A stretch of DNA of 64,000 bases from an uncultured Oscillibacter sp. GTDB taxonomy: Bacteria; Bacillota; Clostridia; Oscillospirales; Oscillospiraceae. The translations under genes and the position numbers were made by a program. Under the pieces are notes generated by a model. The model was not told the origin of the DNA. It saw only the letters and a list, made by a program, of their open reading frames with translations, and ran no database searches. Positions 8,599 to 17,304 of the stretch are shown one piece after another. The DNA is taken from positions 16,708 through 80,707 of the forward strand of contig CANAWG010000015.1 in assembly GCA_947365245.1 (NCBI GenBank), read 5' to 3'. Position 1 is the first letter of the stretch; each line of letters opens with the position of its first letter.

Positions 8599-11115
8599 TC
8601 ACTGGATCCCGGTGACCTTGTAGTCCTGGTCCTCCACGGCCTTTTTCAGGGCCGCGTCGGAGAGGTCCCCGGTGAGCGTGACGACGGCGGTGCCGCTCTC
8701 GTGGCTGACGGCGGCCGCGCTGACCTCCGGCAGGGCCTCCAGGGCCTTTTTCACCCGGGCCTCGCAGTGTCCGCACATCATGCCCTCGATCTTCATGGTC
8801 TTTTCCATAGTGTTCGCTTCCTCCTTGTGATGAACTTTGATCTTTTTATCCCGGCCCGCGTCCCGAATGTCAAAGAGATTCAGCCGCAGGGCGTTGGAGA
8901 CGACGCAGAAGCTGGAGAGACTCATGGCCGCCGCGCCGAACATGGGGTTCAGCGTCAGCCCCAGGGGGATGAAGAGCCCCGCCGCCAGGGGAATGCCGAC
9001 GGTGTTGTAGAAAAACGCCCAGAAGAGGTTCTGGTGGATGTTCCGCAGTGTGGCCCGGCTGAGCCGGATGGCGGCGGGCACGTCGGAAAGACGGCTCTTC
9101 ATCAGCACCACGTCCGCCGCGTCGATGGCCACGTCCGTCCCCGCGCCGATGGCGATGCCGGTGTCCGCCCGGGTCAGGGCCGGGGCGTCGTTGATGCCGT
9201 CGCCCACCATGGCCACCTTCCCCTGTTCCTTCAGCTGCCGGATCACGCTCTCCTTGCCGTCGGGCAGCACTCCGGCGATGACCTCGTCCACCCCGGCCTG
9301 ACGGCCGATGGCCTCCGCCGTCCGCCGGTTGTCGCCGGTGAGCATCACCACCCGGATGCCCATCCCCTGAAGCTCCCGCACCGCCTGGGGACTGTCCTCC
9401 TTGATGACGTCCGCCACGGCGATGACGCCTAAGAGCACCCCGTCCCGGCTGAAAAACAGCGGCGTCTTCCCCTCCTCCGCCAGGGCCTCGGCCCGGGTCT
9501 GGAAATCCTGGGGAATCTCGGCCTGAGTTTGGATGAAGCCCAGGTTCCCGCCGCTGAGGGCCGCACCGTCCAGCCGGGCGGTGAGGCCGTTCCCCGGCAG
9601 GGCCTGGAAGTCCGTGACCTCCTCCGCCTGGATGTGTTCCTCCTCCGCTTTTTGCAGAACGGCTTTCGCCAGGGGGTGCTCGCTGCGCCGCTCCAGAGCG
9701 CCCGCCAGCCGCAGCAGCTCCGCCTCCTCCACTCCACGCGCCGGGAGAATATCCGTCACCCTGGGCTCGCCCCGGGTGATGGTGCCGGTCTTGTCCAGGG
9801 CCACGATCTCCGTCCGGCCCGCGGCCTCCAGGGAGGCGGCGGTCTTGAAGAGGATGCCGTTTTTCGCCCCCATGCCGCTGCCCACCATGATGGCCACCGG
9901 CGTGGCAAGGCCCAGGGCGCAGGGGCAGGAGATCACCAGCACGGAGATGCCCCGGGCCAGGGCGAAGCCCACGCCCCGCCCCAGCAGCAGCCACGCGGCG
10001 GTGGTGACCAGGGCGACGGCGATGACCGCCGGGACGAACACGCCGGAGACCCTGTCGGCGATCTTGGCGATAGGGGCCTTGGTGGCCGCCGCGTCGCTGA
10101 CCATCTGGATGATCTGGGACAGGGTGGTGTCCTCCCCCACCCGGGTGGCCCGACACTTGAGGAAGCCGGATTGGTTCACCGTGGCGGCGGACACGCCGTC
10201 CCCCGGCGCCTTGTCCACGGGGATGCTCTCGCCTGTCAGGGCGGACTCATTCACGGCGCTGGCGCCCTCCACCACCACGCCGTCCACGGGGATATTCTCC
10301 CCGGGGCGGACGACGAAGAGGTCGTCCCTCCGAACCTGCTCCACGGGGACCTCCGTCTCCACCCCGTTCCGCTCCACCACGGCGGTCTTGGGGGCCAGCT
10401 TCATCAGCCCCTTCAGCGCGTCGGTGGTCCGGCCCTTGGACCGGGCCTCCAGCATCTTGCCCACGGTGATGAGGGTCAGAATCATGGCGGCGGACTCGAA
10501 GTAGAACTCGTGCATCAGGGACATCACGGCCCCTGTGTCCCCCCGGACCTGGGCGGAGGTCATTTCAAAGAGGGCGTAGGTGCTGTACACAAAGGCCGCC
10601 GCGGAGCCCAGAGCCACCAGGGTGTCCATGTTGGGCGCGCGGTGCCACAGGCTCTTAAAGCCGCTGATAAAAAATTTCTGGTTGATGACCATGACCGCCG
10701 CCGTCAAAAGCAGCTGCAAAAGCCCCATGGCCACGTGGTTGCCCCGGAAGAAAGCCGGGACCGGCCAGGACCACATTATATGCCCCATGGAGAAGTACAT
10801 CAGCACCAGCAAAAAGCCCAGGGACCACGCCAGCCGCCGCTTTAAAGCCGGGGTCTCGCGGTCCCGCAGGGCCTCCTCCGCCTCCCCGGCGGAGACGGCC
10901 GCCGCCTGTCCTTTCGCGCCCTTGGCCGAGGCGCCGTAGCCCGCCTCCTCCACCGCGCGGATGATGTCCCCGACGTCGGCGCTGCCCTCCACGCCCATGG
11001 AATTGGTCAAAAGGCTCACGGAGCAGCTCGTGACCCCCGGCACCTTGGAAACCGCCTTTTCCACCCGGGCGGAGCAGGCGGCGCAGCTCATCCCGGTCAC
11101 ATTGTATTGTTCCAT
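8599..11115 (-). CDS. copA: Copper-exporting P-type ATPase with C-terminal CopZ-like domain
   Basis: The start MEQYNVTGM follows a GGGGGAGG ribosome site. The order is an N-terminal heavy-metal domain ([11 protein letters not shown], about residues 8-18), membrane helices, the CPC ion-site motif ([11 protein letters not shown], about 398), the phosphorylation motif DKTGTIT (about 438), GDGIND (about 636), and a second heavy-metal domain at the C-terminus ([11 protein letters not shown], about 778). It exports Cu+ across the cytoplasmic membrane. It follows csoR and should be induced by copper through the CsoR operators. The C-terminal domain looks like a fused chaperone: an AAGGAGG sequence (8820-8826) precedes an internal ATG at 8806-8808. 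Confidence 0.96.
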   Translation of the reverse strand: MEQYNVTGMSCAACSARVEKAVSKVPGVTSCSVSLLTNSMGVEGSADVGDIIRAVEEAGYGASAKGAKGQAAAVSAGEAEEALRDRETPALKRRLAWSLGFLLVLMYFSMGHIMWSWPVPAFFRGNHVAMGLLQLLLTAAVMVINQKFFISGFKSLWHRAPNMDTLVALGSAAAFVYSTYALFEMTSAQVRGDTGAVMSLMHEFYFESAAMILTLITVGKMLEARSKGRTTDALKGLMKLAPKTAVVERNGVETEVPVEQVRRDDLFVVRPGENIPVDGVVVEGASAVNESALTGESIPVDKAPGDGVSAATVNQSGFLKCRATRVGEDTTLSQIIQMVSDAAATKAPIAKIADRVSGVFVPAVIAVALVTTAAWLLLGRGVGFALARGISVLVISCPCALGLATPVAIMVGSGMGAKNGILFKTAASLEAAGRTEIVALDKTGTITRGEPRVTDILPARGVEEAELLRLAGALERRSEHPLAKAVLQKAEEEHIQAEEVTDFQALPGNGLTARLDGAALSGGNLGFIQTQAEIPQDFQTRAEALAEEGKTPLFFSRDGVLLGVIAVADVIKEDSPQAVRELQGMGIRVVMLTGDNRRTAEAIGRQAGVDEVIAGVLPDGKESVIRQLKEQGKVAMVGDGINDAPALTRADTGIAIGAGTDVAIDAADVVLMKSRLSDVPAAIRLSRATLRNIHQNLFWAFFYNTVGIPLAAGLFIPLGLTLNPMFGAAAMSLSSFCVVSNALRLNLFDIRDAGRDKKIKVHHKEEANTMEKTMKIEGMMCGHCEARVKKALEALPEVSAAAVSHESGTAVVTLTGDLSDAALKKAVEDQDYKVTGIQ

Positions 11116-11161
11116 CGTTCCTCCCCCGCACACGCTTCACCGGCGCGGTCCATACAAATTC

Positions 11162-11464
11162 TCACTTCATCAGCTTCTGGATTGTCGCCACCAGCTCGTC
11201 CAGGGTCTCCTCCCGGCCCTGGCGCACATCCCGGGCCACGCAGGTGCGGATGTGCTCCGCCAGCAGCTCCCGGCTGAAGGCGTTCAGCGCCGCGTTGGCG
11301 GCGGCCACCTGGGCCAGGATGTCCGGACAGTAGGCGCTCTTCTCCACCATGCCTCGGATGCCCCGGATCTGGCCCTCGATCCGGTTCAGGCGGTGGATCA
11401 GCCGCTTGTACTCCTCCGGGGACCGCTCTTTCCTCTTGTGACAGTCACAGCTCTGGGCTTCCAT
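11162..11464 (-). CDS. csoR: CsoR-family copper-sensing repressor
   Basis: The start MEAQSCDCHK follows GGGAGG at good spacing, giving 100 residues; the 171-residue reading in the track runs through the promoter. The helical core PEEYKRLIHRLNRIEGQIRGIRGMVE and the Cu(I) ligands C (YCPDIL), H and C (AEHIRTC) match CsoR. The apo-protein binds operators at the promoter and releases them on Cu(I) binding. It is the first gene of the csoR-copA operon and probably represses itself and copA. Confidence 0.93.
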   Translation of the reverse strand: MEAQSCDCHKRKERSPEEYKRLIHRLNRIEGQIRGIRGMVEKSAYCPDILAQVAAANAALNAFSRELLAEHIRTCVARDVRQGREETLDELVATIQKLMK

Positions 11465-11486
11465 CGCAGCGCCTCCCAATCCACAA

Positions 11487-11536
11487 ATACCCCCACGGGG
11501 TATCTTCATCATATACCCCTCCCCGGTATTTGTCAA
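11487..11536 (-). promoter_or_regulatory. csoR-copA promoter with two CsoR operator-like palindromes
   Basis: The minus strand has TTGACA (11531-11536), a 17-base spacer and TATGAT (11508-11513). The spacer is itself an operator-like palindrome (11513-11529, ATACCCCTCCCCGGTAT). A second, perfect palindrome, ATACCCCCACGGGGTAT, lies at 11487-11503, just downstream of the -10. Both resemble the GC-centred ATACCC...GGGTAT sites of CsoR. This arrangement would block both polymerase binding and escape. Confidence 0.85.
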
Positions 11537-11670
11537 GAGGGTTCTGGAAGAGAATATTTCCCCCGGCACAGAAACTATTCCCCTTTGCGCACCGTTTCGC
11601 AAAAAATACCCAAAAAAACGACCATTTTTTATGAATAAACCCGAATTAATACAATTTACACAAAAAAGAA

Positions 11671-11838
11671 TTGACAATCCGCCGCTCGATGTGGTAAATG
11701 TATATAATTAAGCGCCTGGGTACATGGATGTTTCCAGGGTATCCCGCGAAAGTGACATCGTGAGTGGGGAAGAAGCGGCTTTGGCCGGTTCTTCTCCTCT
11801 CTTATATACTCTATCGGACACCGGGAGGAGGGTTTTTT
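11671..11838 (+). promoter_or_regulatory. Promoter and structured leader of the mgtC pair
   Basis: TTGACA at 11671-11676 is followed after 17 bases by TAAATG in an extended TGTGG context; a stronger-looking TATAAT at 11703-11708 has no matching -35. The transcribed leader of about 120 bases can form a CCTGG/CCAGG hairpin whose loop contains GGATGT, and a TCCC/GGGGA hairpin whose loop contains ACATC. The two loops are complementary (GATGT/ACATC). A third, longer hairpin (GAAGAA...TTCTTC) precedes the GGGAGGAGG ribosome site. I could not match it to a known riboswitch class. Confidence 0.5.
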
Positions 11839-11839
11839 C

Positions 11840-12565
11840 GTGATTGAGACAGTGAATTATCTGCGGCAGCTGAACATGGCGTCGCTGATGCTGCGGCTGA
11901 CGCTGGCCATGCTCTTCGGCGGCATGATCGGCCTGGAGCGGGGGCGGAAGGGCCGCCCGGCGGGCTTTCGCACCTATATGCTGGTTTGTCTGGGCGCGGC
12001 GCTGACCATGCTGCTGAGCCAATATGAGTACTATATGCTGGGCCACGGCTGGGCCCCCCTGGCGGCGGAGGTGGGCATCCGCACGGACGTGAGCCGCTTC
12101 GGCGCCCAGGTCATCAACGGCATCGGCTTTTTGGGCGCGGGCACCATCATCGTCACCGGCCGGCAGGAGGTCAAGGGCCTGACCACCGCGGCGGGCCTCT
12201 GGGCCTCCGCCTGCATGGGCCTGGCCATCGGCGCCGGGTTCTACGAGTGCGTGGCCATGGCTTTTTTGATGATCTTCCTCTCCGTCCGCTTCCTCTCCCC
12301 GCTGGAGCTCTTAATCATTGAAAACGCCCGGAATATGAACATCTACGTGGAGTTCCGCTCTCTGGACAACGTGGGTGAGATCATCGGCCGCATCAAAAAT
12401 CAGGGCGCGGAGATCTACGAGGCGGAGGTGGACCACGGCCAGGAGAGCGTCTCCCACCACCCCAACGCCGTCTTCGCCCTGCGGATGCGGCAAAAGGGCG
12501 GCCACGCCAAGCTGCTGGCCTCCATCTCCGAGATGGAGGACGTCTACATTGTCCACGATATCTGA
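11840..12565 (+). CDS. MgtC/SapB-family membrane protein (first copy)
   Basis: A GTG start at 11840 follows GGGAGGAGG. The 241-residue protein has the MgtC signature RLTLAMLFGGMIGLERGRKGRPAGFRTYMLVCLGAALTML and the GIGFLGAGTIIV segment, four to five membrane helices and a soluble C-terminal ACT-like domain. MgtC proteins affect Mg2+ homeostasis or inhibit F-type ATPase in pathogens; the role in commensals is unclear. The gene is followed after 18 bases by a paralogue, so the two form an operon. Confidence 0.88.
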   Translation: MIETVNYLRQLNMASLMLRLTLAMLFGGMIGLERGRKGRPAGFRTYMLVCLGAALTMLLSQYEYYMLGHGWAPLAAEVGIRTDVSRFGAQVINGIGFLGAGTIIVTGRQEVKGLTTAAGLWASACMGLAIGAGFYECVAMAFLMIFLSVRFLSPLELLIIENARNMNIYVEFRSLDNVGEIIGRIKNQGAEIYEAEVDHGQESVSHHPNAVFALRMRQKGGHAKLLASISEMEDVYIVHDI

Positions 12566-12583
12566 GGAAAGGGGGCGGAGTGT

Positions 12584-13276
12584 ATGCTGCCGGTTTTTGA
12601 CTCTCTGCGGGATGTGACCTTTTTGTCCGTCACCGTCCGGATGCTGCTGGCCGTGCTCTGCGGCGGCATCATCGGCATTGAGCGGGAGTTTAAGCGCCGT
12701 CCCGCGGGCTTTCGCACCCACATCCTGATCTGCCTGGGGGCGGCCATGACCACCCTCACCAGCCAGTACCTCTACCTCTGCCTGGGGCAGTACACCGACA
12801 TAGCCCGCCTGGGCGCCCAGGTGGTGGCCGGCATCGGCTTCATCGGCGCGGGCACCATCATCGTCACCCGCCGCCAGCGGGTCAAGGGCCTGACCACCGC
12901 GGCGGGCCTCTGGGCCGCCGCCATCATCGGCCTGACCCTGGGCGGCGGCTTCTACGAGGGCGGCCTCTTCGCCACGGCGCTGATCCTCATCGCGGAGCTG
13001 CTGTTCTCCCGCCTGGAGTACCGGATGCTGAAAAACGCGCCGGAGATCAACCTCTATATCGAACACACCGACAAATCCTGCATCGAGGAGCTACTGCGCC
13101 TGTTCCGGGAGGCGGATATGAAGATTTTGAACATGGGCATCATCCGCTCCGACAGCACCGAACGGCACAACGCCTGCGCCATCTTCACCCTGCGGCTGCG
13201 CAAGGGCACCCACCAGGAGGACCTGATGGGGAAGATCCGCTCCATCCCCGGCGTGCTGTCTGTGCGGAAGCTCTGA
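12584..13276 (+). CDS. MgtC/SapB-family membrane protein (second copy)
   Basis: This 230-residue protein repeats the family signature (RMLLAVLCGGIIGIEREFKRRPAGFRTHILICLGAAMTTL, GIGFIGAGTIIV) and has the same helix-plus-C-terminal-domain layout as the preceding gene. The membrane parts are very similar and the C-terminal domains have diverged, which indicates a tandem duplication followed by specialisation. It is preceded by GGGGGCGGAG and followed by a strong terminator. Confidence 0.88.
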   Translation: MLPVFDSLRDVTFLSVTVRMLLAVLCGGIIGIEREFKRRPAGFRTHILICLGAAMTTLTSQYLYLCLGQYTDIARLGAQVVAGIGFIGAGTIIVTRRQRVKGLTTAAGLWAAAIIGLTLGGGFYEGGLFATALILIAELLFSRLEYRMLKNAPEINLYIEHTDKSCIEELLRLFREADMKILNMGIIRSDSTERHNACAIFTLRLRKGTHQEDLMGKIRSIPGVLSVRKL

Positions 13277-13305
13277 CGTGCCGGAGCGTCAAATCGCGCA
13301 AACGG

Positions 13306-13334
13306 GGCCGCCCGCTCTTGGGCGGCCTCTTTTT
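13306..13334 (+). terminator. Terminator after the mgtC pair
   Basis: An 8-bp perfect stem GGCCGCCC/GGGCGGCC (13306-13313 and 13320-13327) is followed by TCTTTTTT. Confidence 0.9.
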
Positions 13335-13391
13335 TGTCCATATAACAGGAATATACGTCCATAGCAAGCGGACATTTGTTAGAAAACGCAA

Positions 13392-13420
13392 TTGACAACC
13401 CTGGAAACATGTGGTAAGGT
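13392..13420 (+). promoter_or_regulatory. Promoter of the glycine-riboswitch transcript
   Basis: TTGACA (13392-13397), a 17-base spacer and TAAGGT (13415-13420) in an extended TGTGG context. The same TTGACA/TGTGGTAA pattern occurs in front of mgtC. Confidence 0.6.
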
Positions 13421-13502
13421 AATACCAAATTGAAGAACGGCATATAAATTCCCAGGGAGGCAGTCCCCGAGGGGGCCTGGCGGAACCGGGAACCACTGTG
13501 GC

Positions 13503-13590
13503 TCTGGAGAAGCCCGGCCGGCCCGGGTACCGAAGGTGTAAGGCGGAAAACCGCCGAATCTCTCAGGTAAAAGGACAGAGCGGACATTTC
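13503..13590 (+). promoter_or_regulatory. Glycine riboswitch (single aptamer)
   Basis: The sequence has the conserved glycine-aptamer elements in order: CTCTGGAGA, then CCGAAGGTGTAA, a CCGCC-type stem, and AATCTCTCAGGTAAAAGGACAGAG. Only one complete aptamer is visible; the upstream GGGAGG...CCGAGG part (13453-13500) may be a remnant or ghost partner. A terminator follows at 13625, so control is probably at transcription. The downstream gene is a Na+:alanine/glycine symporter, which fits glycine sensing. Confidence 0.9.
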
Positions 13591-13624
13591 CGCCGGCGGC
13601 TGTGTGTACCGGCGGAGATTTCCC

Positions 13625-13650
13625 GGAGCTGCGCCCGCAGCTCCTTTTTG
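13625..13650 (+). terminator. Riboswitch expression-platform terminator
   Basis: GGAGCTGC/GCAGCTCC (13625-13632 and 13637-13644) with a four-base loop is followed by TTTTT. It lies between the glycine aptamer and the symporter start, as expected of an attenuator. Confidence 0.85.
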
Positions 13651-13678
13651 CCGTTTAGACACAATTTTGGAGGGAAAT

Positions 13679-15109
13679 ATGGAGATTTTTGACGCGATTT
13701 TGGGATTTCTCAAGGGCCCCCTGAACGACTTTGCCTGGATGTACACGTTCCTCCCCTGCGCCATTTTGGGCGGACTGTTTCTGACGATCCGCTGCGGCGC
13801 CGTGCAGTTCGTCCACTTCGGCCACGCCATGAAGAACACCGTGGGAAAGATGTTCCAGAAGCAGAAGGCCGGCGCCGGCGCGGTGACGCCCCTGCAGGCC
13901 GTGACCACCGCCCTGTCCGCCACCGTGGGCACCGGCAACATCGTGGGCACGTCCCAGGCCATCGCCCTGGGCGGCTACGGCGCGGTGTTCTGGCTGTGGC
14001 TGGCGGCGCTGGTGGGCATGGTGACCAAGTACTCTGAGATCGTTCTGGCCGTCAAGTACCGGGAGCGGGACAGCAAGGGCGACTGGGTGGGCGGCCCCAT
14101 GTACTACATCTCCAAGGGCCTGGGCAAAAGCTGGAAGTGGCTGGCCATGCTCTACGCCGGCCTCGCCGCCCTGGCGTGCTTCGGCATCGGCAACATGTCC
14201 CAGGTGAACAGCATCACCGGCTCCGTTATCGGCGCTTTCGCCGCGTTCACCACCGTCTCCGCCAGCATGGAGATGGCCCTCAAGTGGATCATGGGCATCC
14301 TGCTGGCCGTGCTGGTGGCGGTGATTCTCCTGGGCGGCATCAAGCGCATCGGCGCCGTCACGGAGAAGCTGATCCCCTTTATGAGCATCTTCTACATCGT
14401 TTTTACCGCGATCGTCATCGCCGCTCACGCGGGCAGCATCCCCTCCGCCTTTCAGAAGATCTTCGCCACCGCTTTCACGCCCCAGGCCATGTTCGGCGCC
14501 ACCACCGGCATCGTCCTGAAAAACACCATCATCTGGGGCCTGCGGCGCAGTGCGTTCTCCAATGAGGCGGGCCTTGGCTCCGCGGCCATCGCCCACGCCG
14601 CGGCGGACACCAAGGGCCCCGTGAATCAGGGTCTGTACGGCATCTTCGAGGTATTCATCGACACCATCGTCATCTGCTCTCTCACCGCCCTGACCATCAT
14701 CTGCAGCGGCGTGGAGATCAGCTTCGGCGTGAAGCCCGGCAGCGAGCTGATTACCGCCTCCCTGGCCACCGTCTTCGGCGACAAGTTCGCGGCGCTGTTC
14801 ATCGCCATCGCCCTGGCCCTCTTCGCGTTCTCCACCGTGCTGGGCTGGTCCCTGTACGGCACCCGCTGCGTCCAGTACCTCTTCGGCCACAAGGACGTCC
14901 GGGGCCACCGGGCCGTCCGGGTGTTCCAGATGATCTTCATCCTGGTGGTGGTCATCGGCTGCGTGTCTCCCCTGGAGCTGGTGTGGGATGTGGCGGACAC
15001 GTTCAACGGCCTCATGGCCATCCCCAACTTCATCGGCCTCTTCGCCCTCTCCGGCGTGGTGGCCATGGAGACCAAAAAGTATTTCGGCAGCAGGAACAGC
15101 CTGCGCTGA
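13679..15109 (+). CDS. Sodium:alanine/glycine symporter (AGCS family)
   Basis: The start MEIFDAILGF is chosen because GGAGGG precedes it; the ORF-track start lies in the riboswitch. The 476-residue protein has about ten to eleven membrane segments and AGCS motifs: TALSATVGTGNIVGTSQAIALGGYGAVFWLWLAALVGMVTKYSE, WVGGPMYYI, and AFSNEAGLGSAAIAHAAA. It imports alanine or glycine with Na+. The glycine riboswitch upstream argues for glycine as substrate or signal, either for uptake as nitrogen source or for detoxification by turnover. Confidence 0.95.
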   Translation: MEIFDAILGFLKGPLNDFAWMYTFLPCAILGGLFLTIRCGAVQFVHFGHAMKNTVGKMFQKQKAGAGAVTPLQAVTTALSATVGTGNIVGTSQAIALGGYGAVFWLWLAALVGMVTKYSEIVLAVKYRERDSKGDWVGGPMYYISKGLGKSWKWLAMLYAGLAALACFGIGNMSQVNSITGSVIGAFAAFTTVSASMEMALKWIMGILLAVLVAVILLGGIKRIGAVTEKLIPFMSIFYIVFTAIVIAAHAGSIPSAFQKIFATAFTPQAMFGATTGIVLKNTIIWGLRRSAFSNEAGLGSAAIAHAAADTKGPVNQGLYGIFEVFIDTIVICSLTALTIICSGVEISFGVKPGSELITASLATVFGDKFAALFIAIALALFAFSTVLGWSLYGTRCVQYLFGHKDVRGHRAVRVFQMIFILVVVIGCVSPLELVWDVADTFNGLMAIPNFIGLFALSGVVAMETKKYFGSRNSLR

Positions 15110-15125
15110 TTCCCCAAGCTGTGAA

Positions 15126-15157
15126 AGAGGCGTCCGCAGAGCGGACGCCTCTTTTTT
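15126..15157 (+). terminator. Terminator after the AGCS symporter
   Basis: A 12-bp stem AGAGGCGTCCGC/GCGGACGCCTCT (15126-15137 and 15141-15152) with a 3-base loop is followed by a T-run. The folC gene ends just beyond it on the other strand, so it may serve both. Confidence 0.9.
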
Positions 15158-15160
15158 CGT

Positions 15161-16432
15161 CTATCCGATTTCCTCCACGGCCCGGCGGATGTCCCCGGAG
15201 AGGTACAAGGACCCCAGGGCGCAGACCACGCCGCATTGCCCGGCGGCGTCCAACGCCAGCCGGACCCCCTCCCCTGCCGCGGCGCAGGGCCGGGCGGGGA
15301 CGCCCCGTTCCGCCAGAAGTTCCGCCAGCGCCTCCGCCTCCATGGCCCGGAGGCTCTCCGGCCGCAGGGTGAAGACCCGCTCCGCCAGGGGCACAATCGC
15401 GTCCAGCATGGCGGTCACATCCTTGTCCGCCAGCAGTCCCAGAAGGAATACCATCTTCCGCCCCGGGAACAGCGCCCGCAGGCTCTCTGCCGCCGCGGCC
15501 ATGCCGTGGGCGTTGTGGGCGCCGTCCAGCAAAAACACCGGCTCCCGCCGCAGCACCTCGAACCGTCCCGGCCAGCGTACCGACGCCAGCCCCCGGCGGA
15601 GGGCCTCCTCGGAGATCCGCCAGCCCTTTCCCCGGAGGACCTCCAGGGCGGTGATGGCCGCGGCGGCGTTTTTCAGCTGGCAGGCCCCCGGCAGGGGGAG
15701 GTACAGGTCCTCATAGGGGACGAAGTCGAACCGGGCCCCCTCCAGCCCCGCGGAGCGGGGACGCAGGCGGGAGAAGTCCACCTCCGTGAGGCGCGCCCCC
15801 CGCTCTTGGCAGACCCGGCGGAATACTTCGTCCGCCTCCGGGCACCCGCCATAGCTCACCACGTCTCCGCCGGGCTTGATAATCCCCGCCTTGGCGGCGG
15901 CCACGTCCGCCTGGGTGGGGCCCAGCAGCGCCACGTGGTCCATGCCCATGGCGGTGAGGACGGCGGCCTCCGGCACGTCGATGACGTTGGAGGCGTCCAG
16001 CGCGCCCCCCAGGCCCACCTCCAGCACAGAGATGTCACAGCCCTTCCTGCGGAAGTACAGCAGGGCGATGGCGGTAATCAGCTCAAACTCCGTGGGGTGC
16101 TCCGCCATGGCCTCCGCCGCGGGGCGGACCTCCTCCGCCAGCGACGCCAGCTCCCCGTCGGAGATCATCTCCCCGTCCACCTGGATCCGCTCGTGGAAGG
16201 TCATGAGATAGGGGGAGGTGTTCAGCCCCACCCGGTATCCGGCGGAGCAGAGCACGGCGGCGATGCAGGCGCAGGTGCTGCCCTTGCCGTTGGTGCCCGC
16301 CACGTGGACAAATTTCTGCCCCCGCTGGGGATCCCCCAGGGCGCGGAGCAGGGTCCGGATGCGGTCCAGCCCCGGGGCATGGCGCTCCCACTGGTGGGAG
16401 TGAATATACTCGATGGCCTCCCGTCCGGTCAC
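15161..16432 (-). CDS. folC: Folylpolyglutamate/dihydrofolate synthase
   Basis: This 423-residue Mur-ligase-type enzyme has the P-loop HVAGTNGKGST at residues 43-53, the LNTSPYLMTFHERIQVDG segment and VGLGGALDASNVI. FolC adds glutamate residues to folates, trapping them in the cell, and in some species also makes dihydrofolate. It starts 16 bases after folT, under the same THF riboswitch. This couples folate import to retention. Confidence 0.95.
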   Translation of the reverse strand: MTGREAIEYIHSHQWERHAPGLDRIRTLLRALGDPQRGQKFVHVAGTNGKGSTCACIAAVLCSAGYRVGLNTSPYLMTFHERIQVDGEMISDGELASLAEEVRPAAEAMAEHPTEFELITAIALLYFRRKGCDISVLEVGLGGALDASNVIDVPEAAVLTAMGMDHVALLGPTQADVAAAKAGIIKPGGDVVSYGGCPEADEVFRRVCQERGARLTEVDFSRLRPRSAGLEGARFDFVPYEDLYLPLPGACQLKNAAAAITALEVLRGKGWRISEEALRRGLASVRWPGRFEVLRREPVFLLDGAHNAHGMAAAAESLRALFPGRKMVFLLGLLADKDVTAMLDAIVPLAERVFTLRPESLRAMEAEALAELLAERGVPARPCAAAGEGVRLALDAAGQCGVVCALGSLYLSGDIRRAVEEIG

Positions 16433-16448
16433 GGCGCGTCCCTCCCCC

Positions 16449-17000
16449 TTACGCCCGGGCCAGACCCTGGCGGCGCAGCAGCACGGCCATGGGCATGGCC
16501 ACGGTGGCCACGATCACGGCGATCAGCACGCCGGAGCCCAGACGGTAGAGCAGCTCACCGAAGACATAGGCCCGGGAGTAGTAATGGCAGATCCAGGCGT
16601 CCAGGGCGATGACGGCGGTGTTGGCGGCGGTGGTGCAAAGCGCCGCCAGCACGCAGACGGCGTACCCCAGCGCCGGACGGCGCTCCAGGGGGCGGTCCGT
16701 ACGGCGCAGCCGCCCGGCCGCAAGCCCGATGACCACCCCCCGCACCGCCGGAGGAATGAGCCACAGCGCCGTGGTGGCGGTGATGCCGTAGCCGCCGATA
16801 AGCTGGTTGATGAACTCCCCCGCCAGGGCCGTCAGGGCGGACTCCAGGGGGCCGAACAGCAGCGCCGAGAGCACCACCGGCAGCGAGGCGAAAGTGATGC
16901 GCAGATTCCCCGCCTTGATGGCGACGGTGTTGTTCAGCAGCACGTACAGCGCCGCCAGCATGGCGACGCGGCACAGGGCGCGGGTGCTCCATTTGGACAT
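16449..17000 (-). CDS. folT: Folate ECF transporter substrate-binding subunit FolT
   Basis: The start MSKWSTRALC follows AAGGAGG eight bases upstream, giving 183 residues. The protein is hydrophobic with about five or six membrane helices and has the S-component pattern (RITFASLPVVLSALLFGPLESALTALAGEFINQLIG). The THF riboswitch upstream and folC downstream identify the substrate as folate. The shared ECF energising proteins are not in this window. Confidence 0.88.
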   Translation of the reverse strand: MSKWSTRALCRVAMLAALYVLLNNTVAIKAGNLRITFASLPVVLSALLFGPLESALTALAGEFINQLIGGYGITATTALWLIPPAVRGVVIGLAAGRLRRTDRPLERRPALGYAVCVLAALCTTAANTAVIALDAWICHYYSRAYVFGELLYRLGSGVLIAVIVATVAMPMAVLLRRQGLARA

Positions 17001-17056
17001 AAAAATACCTCCTTCTGATACGGCAGTACGCCGCACAGAGGAGGACCCCTTCATGC

Positions 17057-17177
17057 GGCAGCGGGATGCGGGACACACACTGCGGTTTCCCTTTCGTCCG
17101 GAAAGCAACTCCCCGTCTTCCCGGCACTGCGGACGGCCCTCGCCGCCCGTTGACACGCGTGTCCCTACTCTGCCTGT
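17057..17177 (-). promoter_or_regulatory. Tetrahydrofolate (THF) riboswitch
   Basis: The minus strand reads AGAGTAG near 17166-17172, then CGTGTCAACGG, GGGGAGTTGC, GGACGAAAGGG, CCGCAGTGTG and GCATCCCGCTGCC. These are the conserved THF-aptamer blocks in the correct order. It is followed by GTCCTCCTCTG, which is complementary to the AAGGAGG ribosome site of folT, so control may be translational. Identification was by eye. Confidence 0.85.
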
Positions 17178-17185
17178 TTCGCACC

Positions 17186-17213
17186 ATTATACCGCTTTTT
17201 TTCAAAATAGCAA
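17186..17213 (-). promoter_or_regulatory. Promoter of folT-folC
   Basis: TTGCTA (17208-17213), 16 bases, TATAAT (17186-17191) on the minus strand, about 10 bases upstream of the THF aptamer. Confidence 0.8.
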
Positions 17214-17231
17214 CCCCTAAAAAACGCGGAC

Positions 17232-17260
17232 AAAAGCGGACGGATTCCACCCGCGTCCGC
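17232..17260 (-). terminator. Terminator after the DHDPS-family gene
   Basis: On the minus strand a GCGGACG/CGTCCGC stem (17236-17242 and 17254-17260) is followed by TTTTG. The stem is short and the loop long, so confidence is moderate. Confidence 0.55.
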
Positions 17261-17304
17261 CGGTGAGCTCCGTCCGCCCTTTACAGTATCCGCCGGTCGC
17301 GGCG

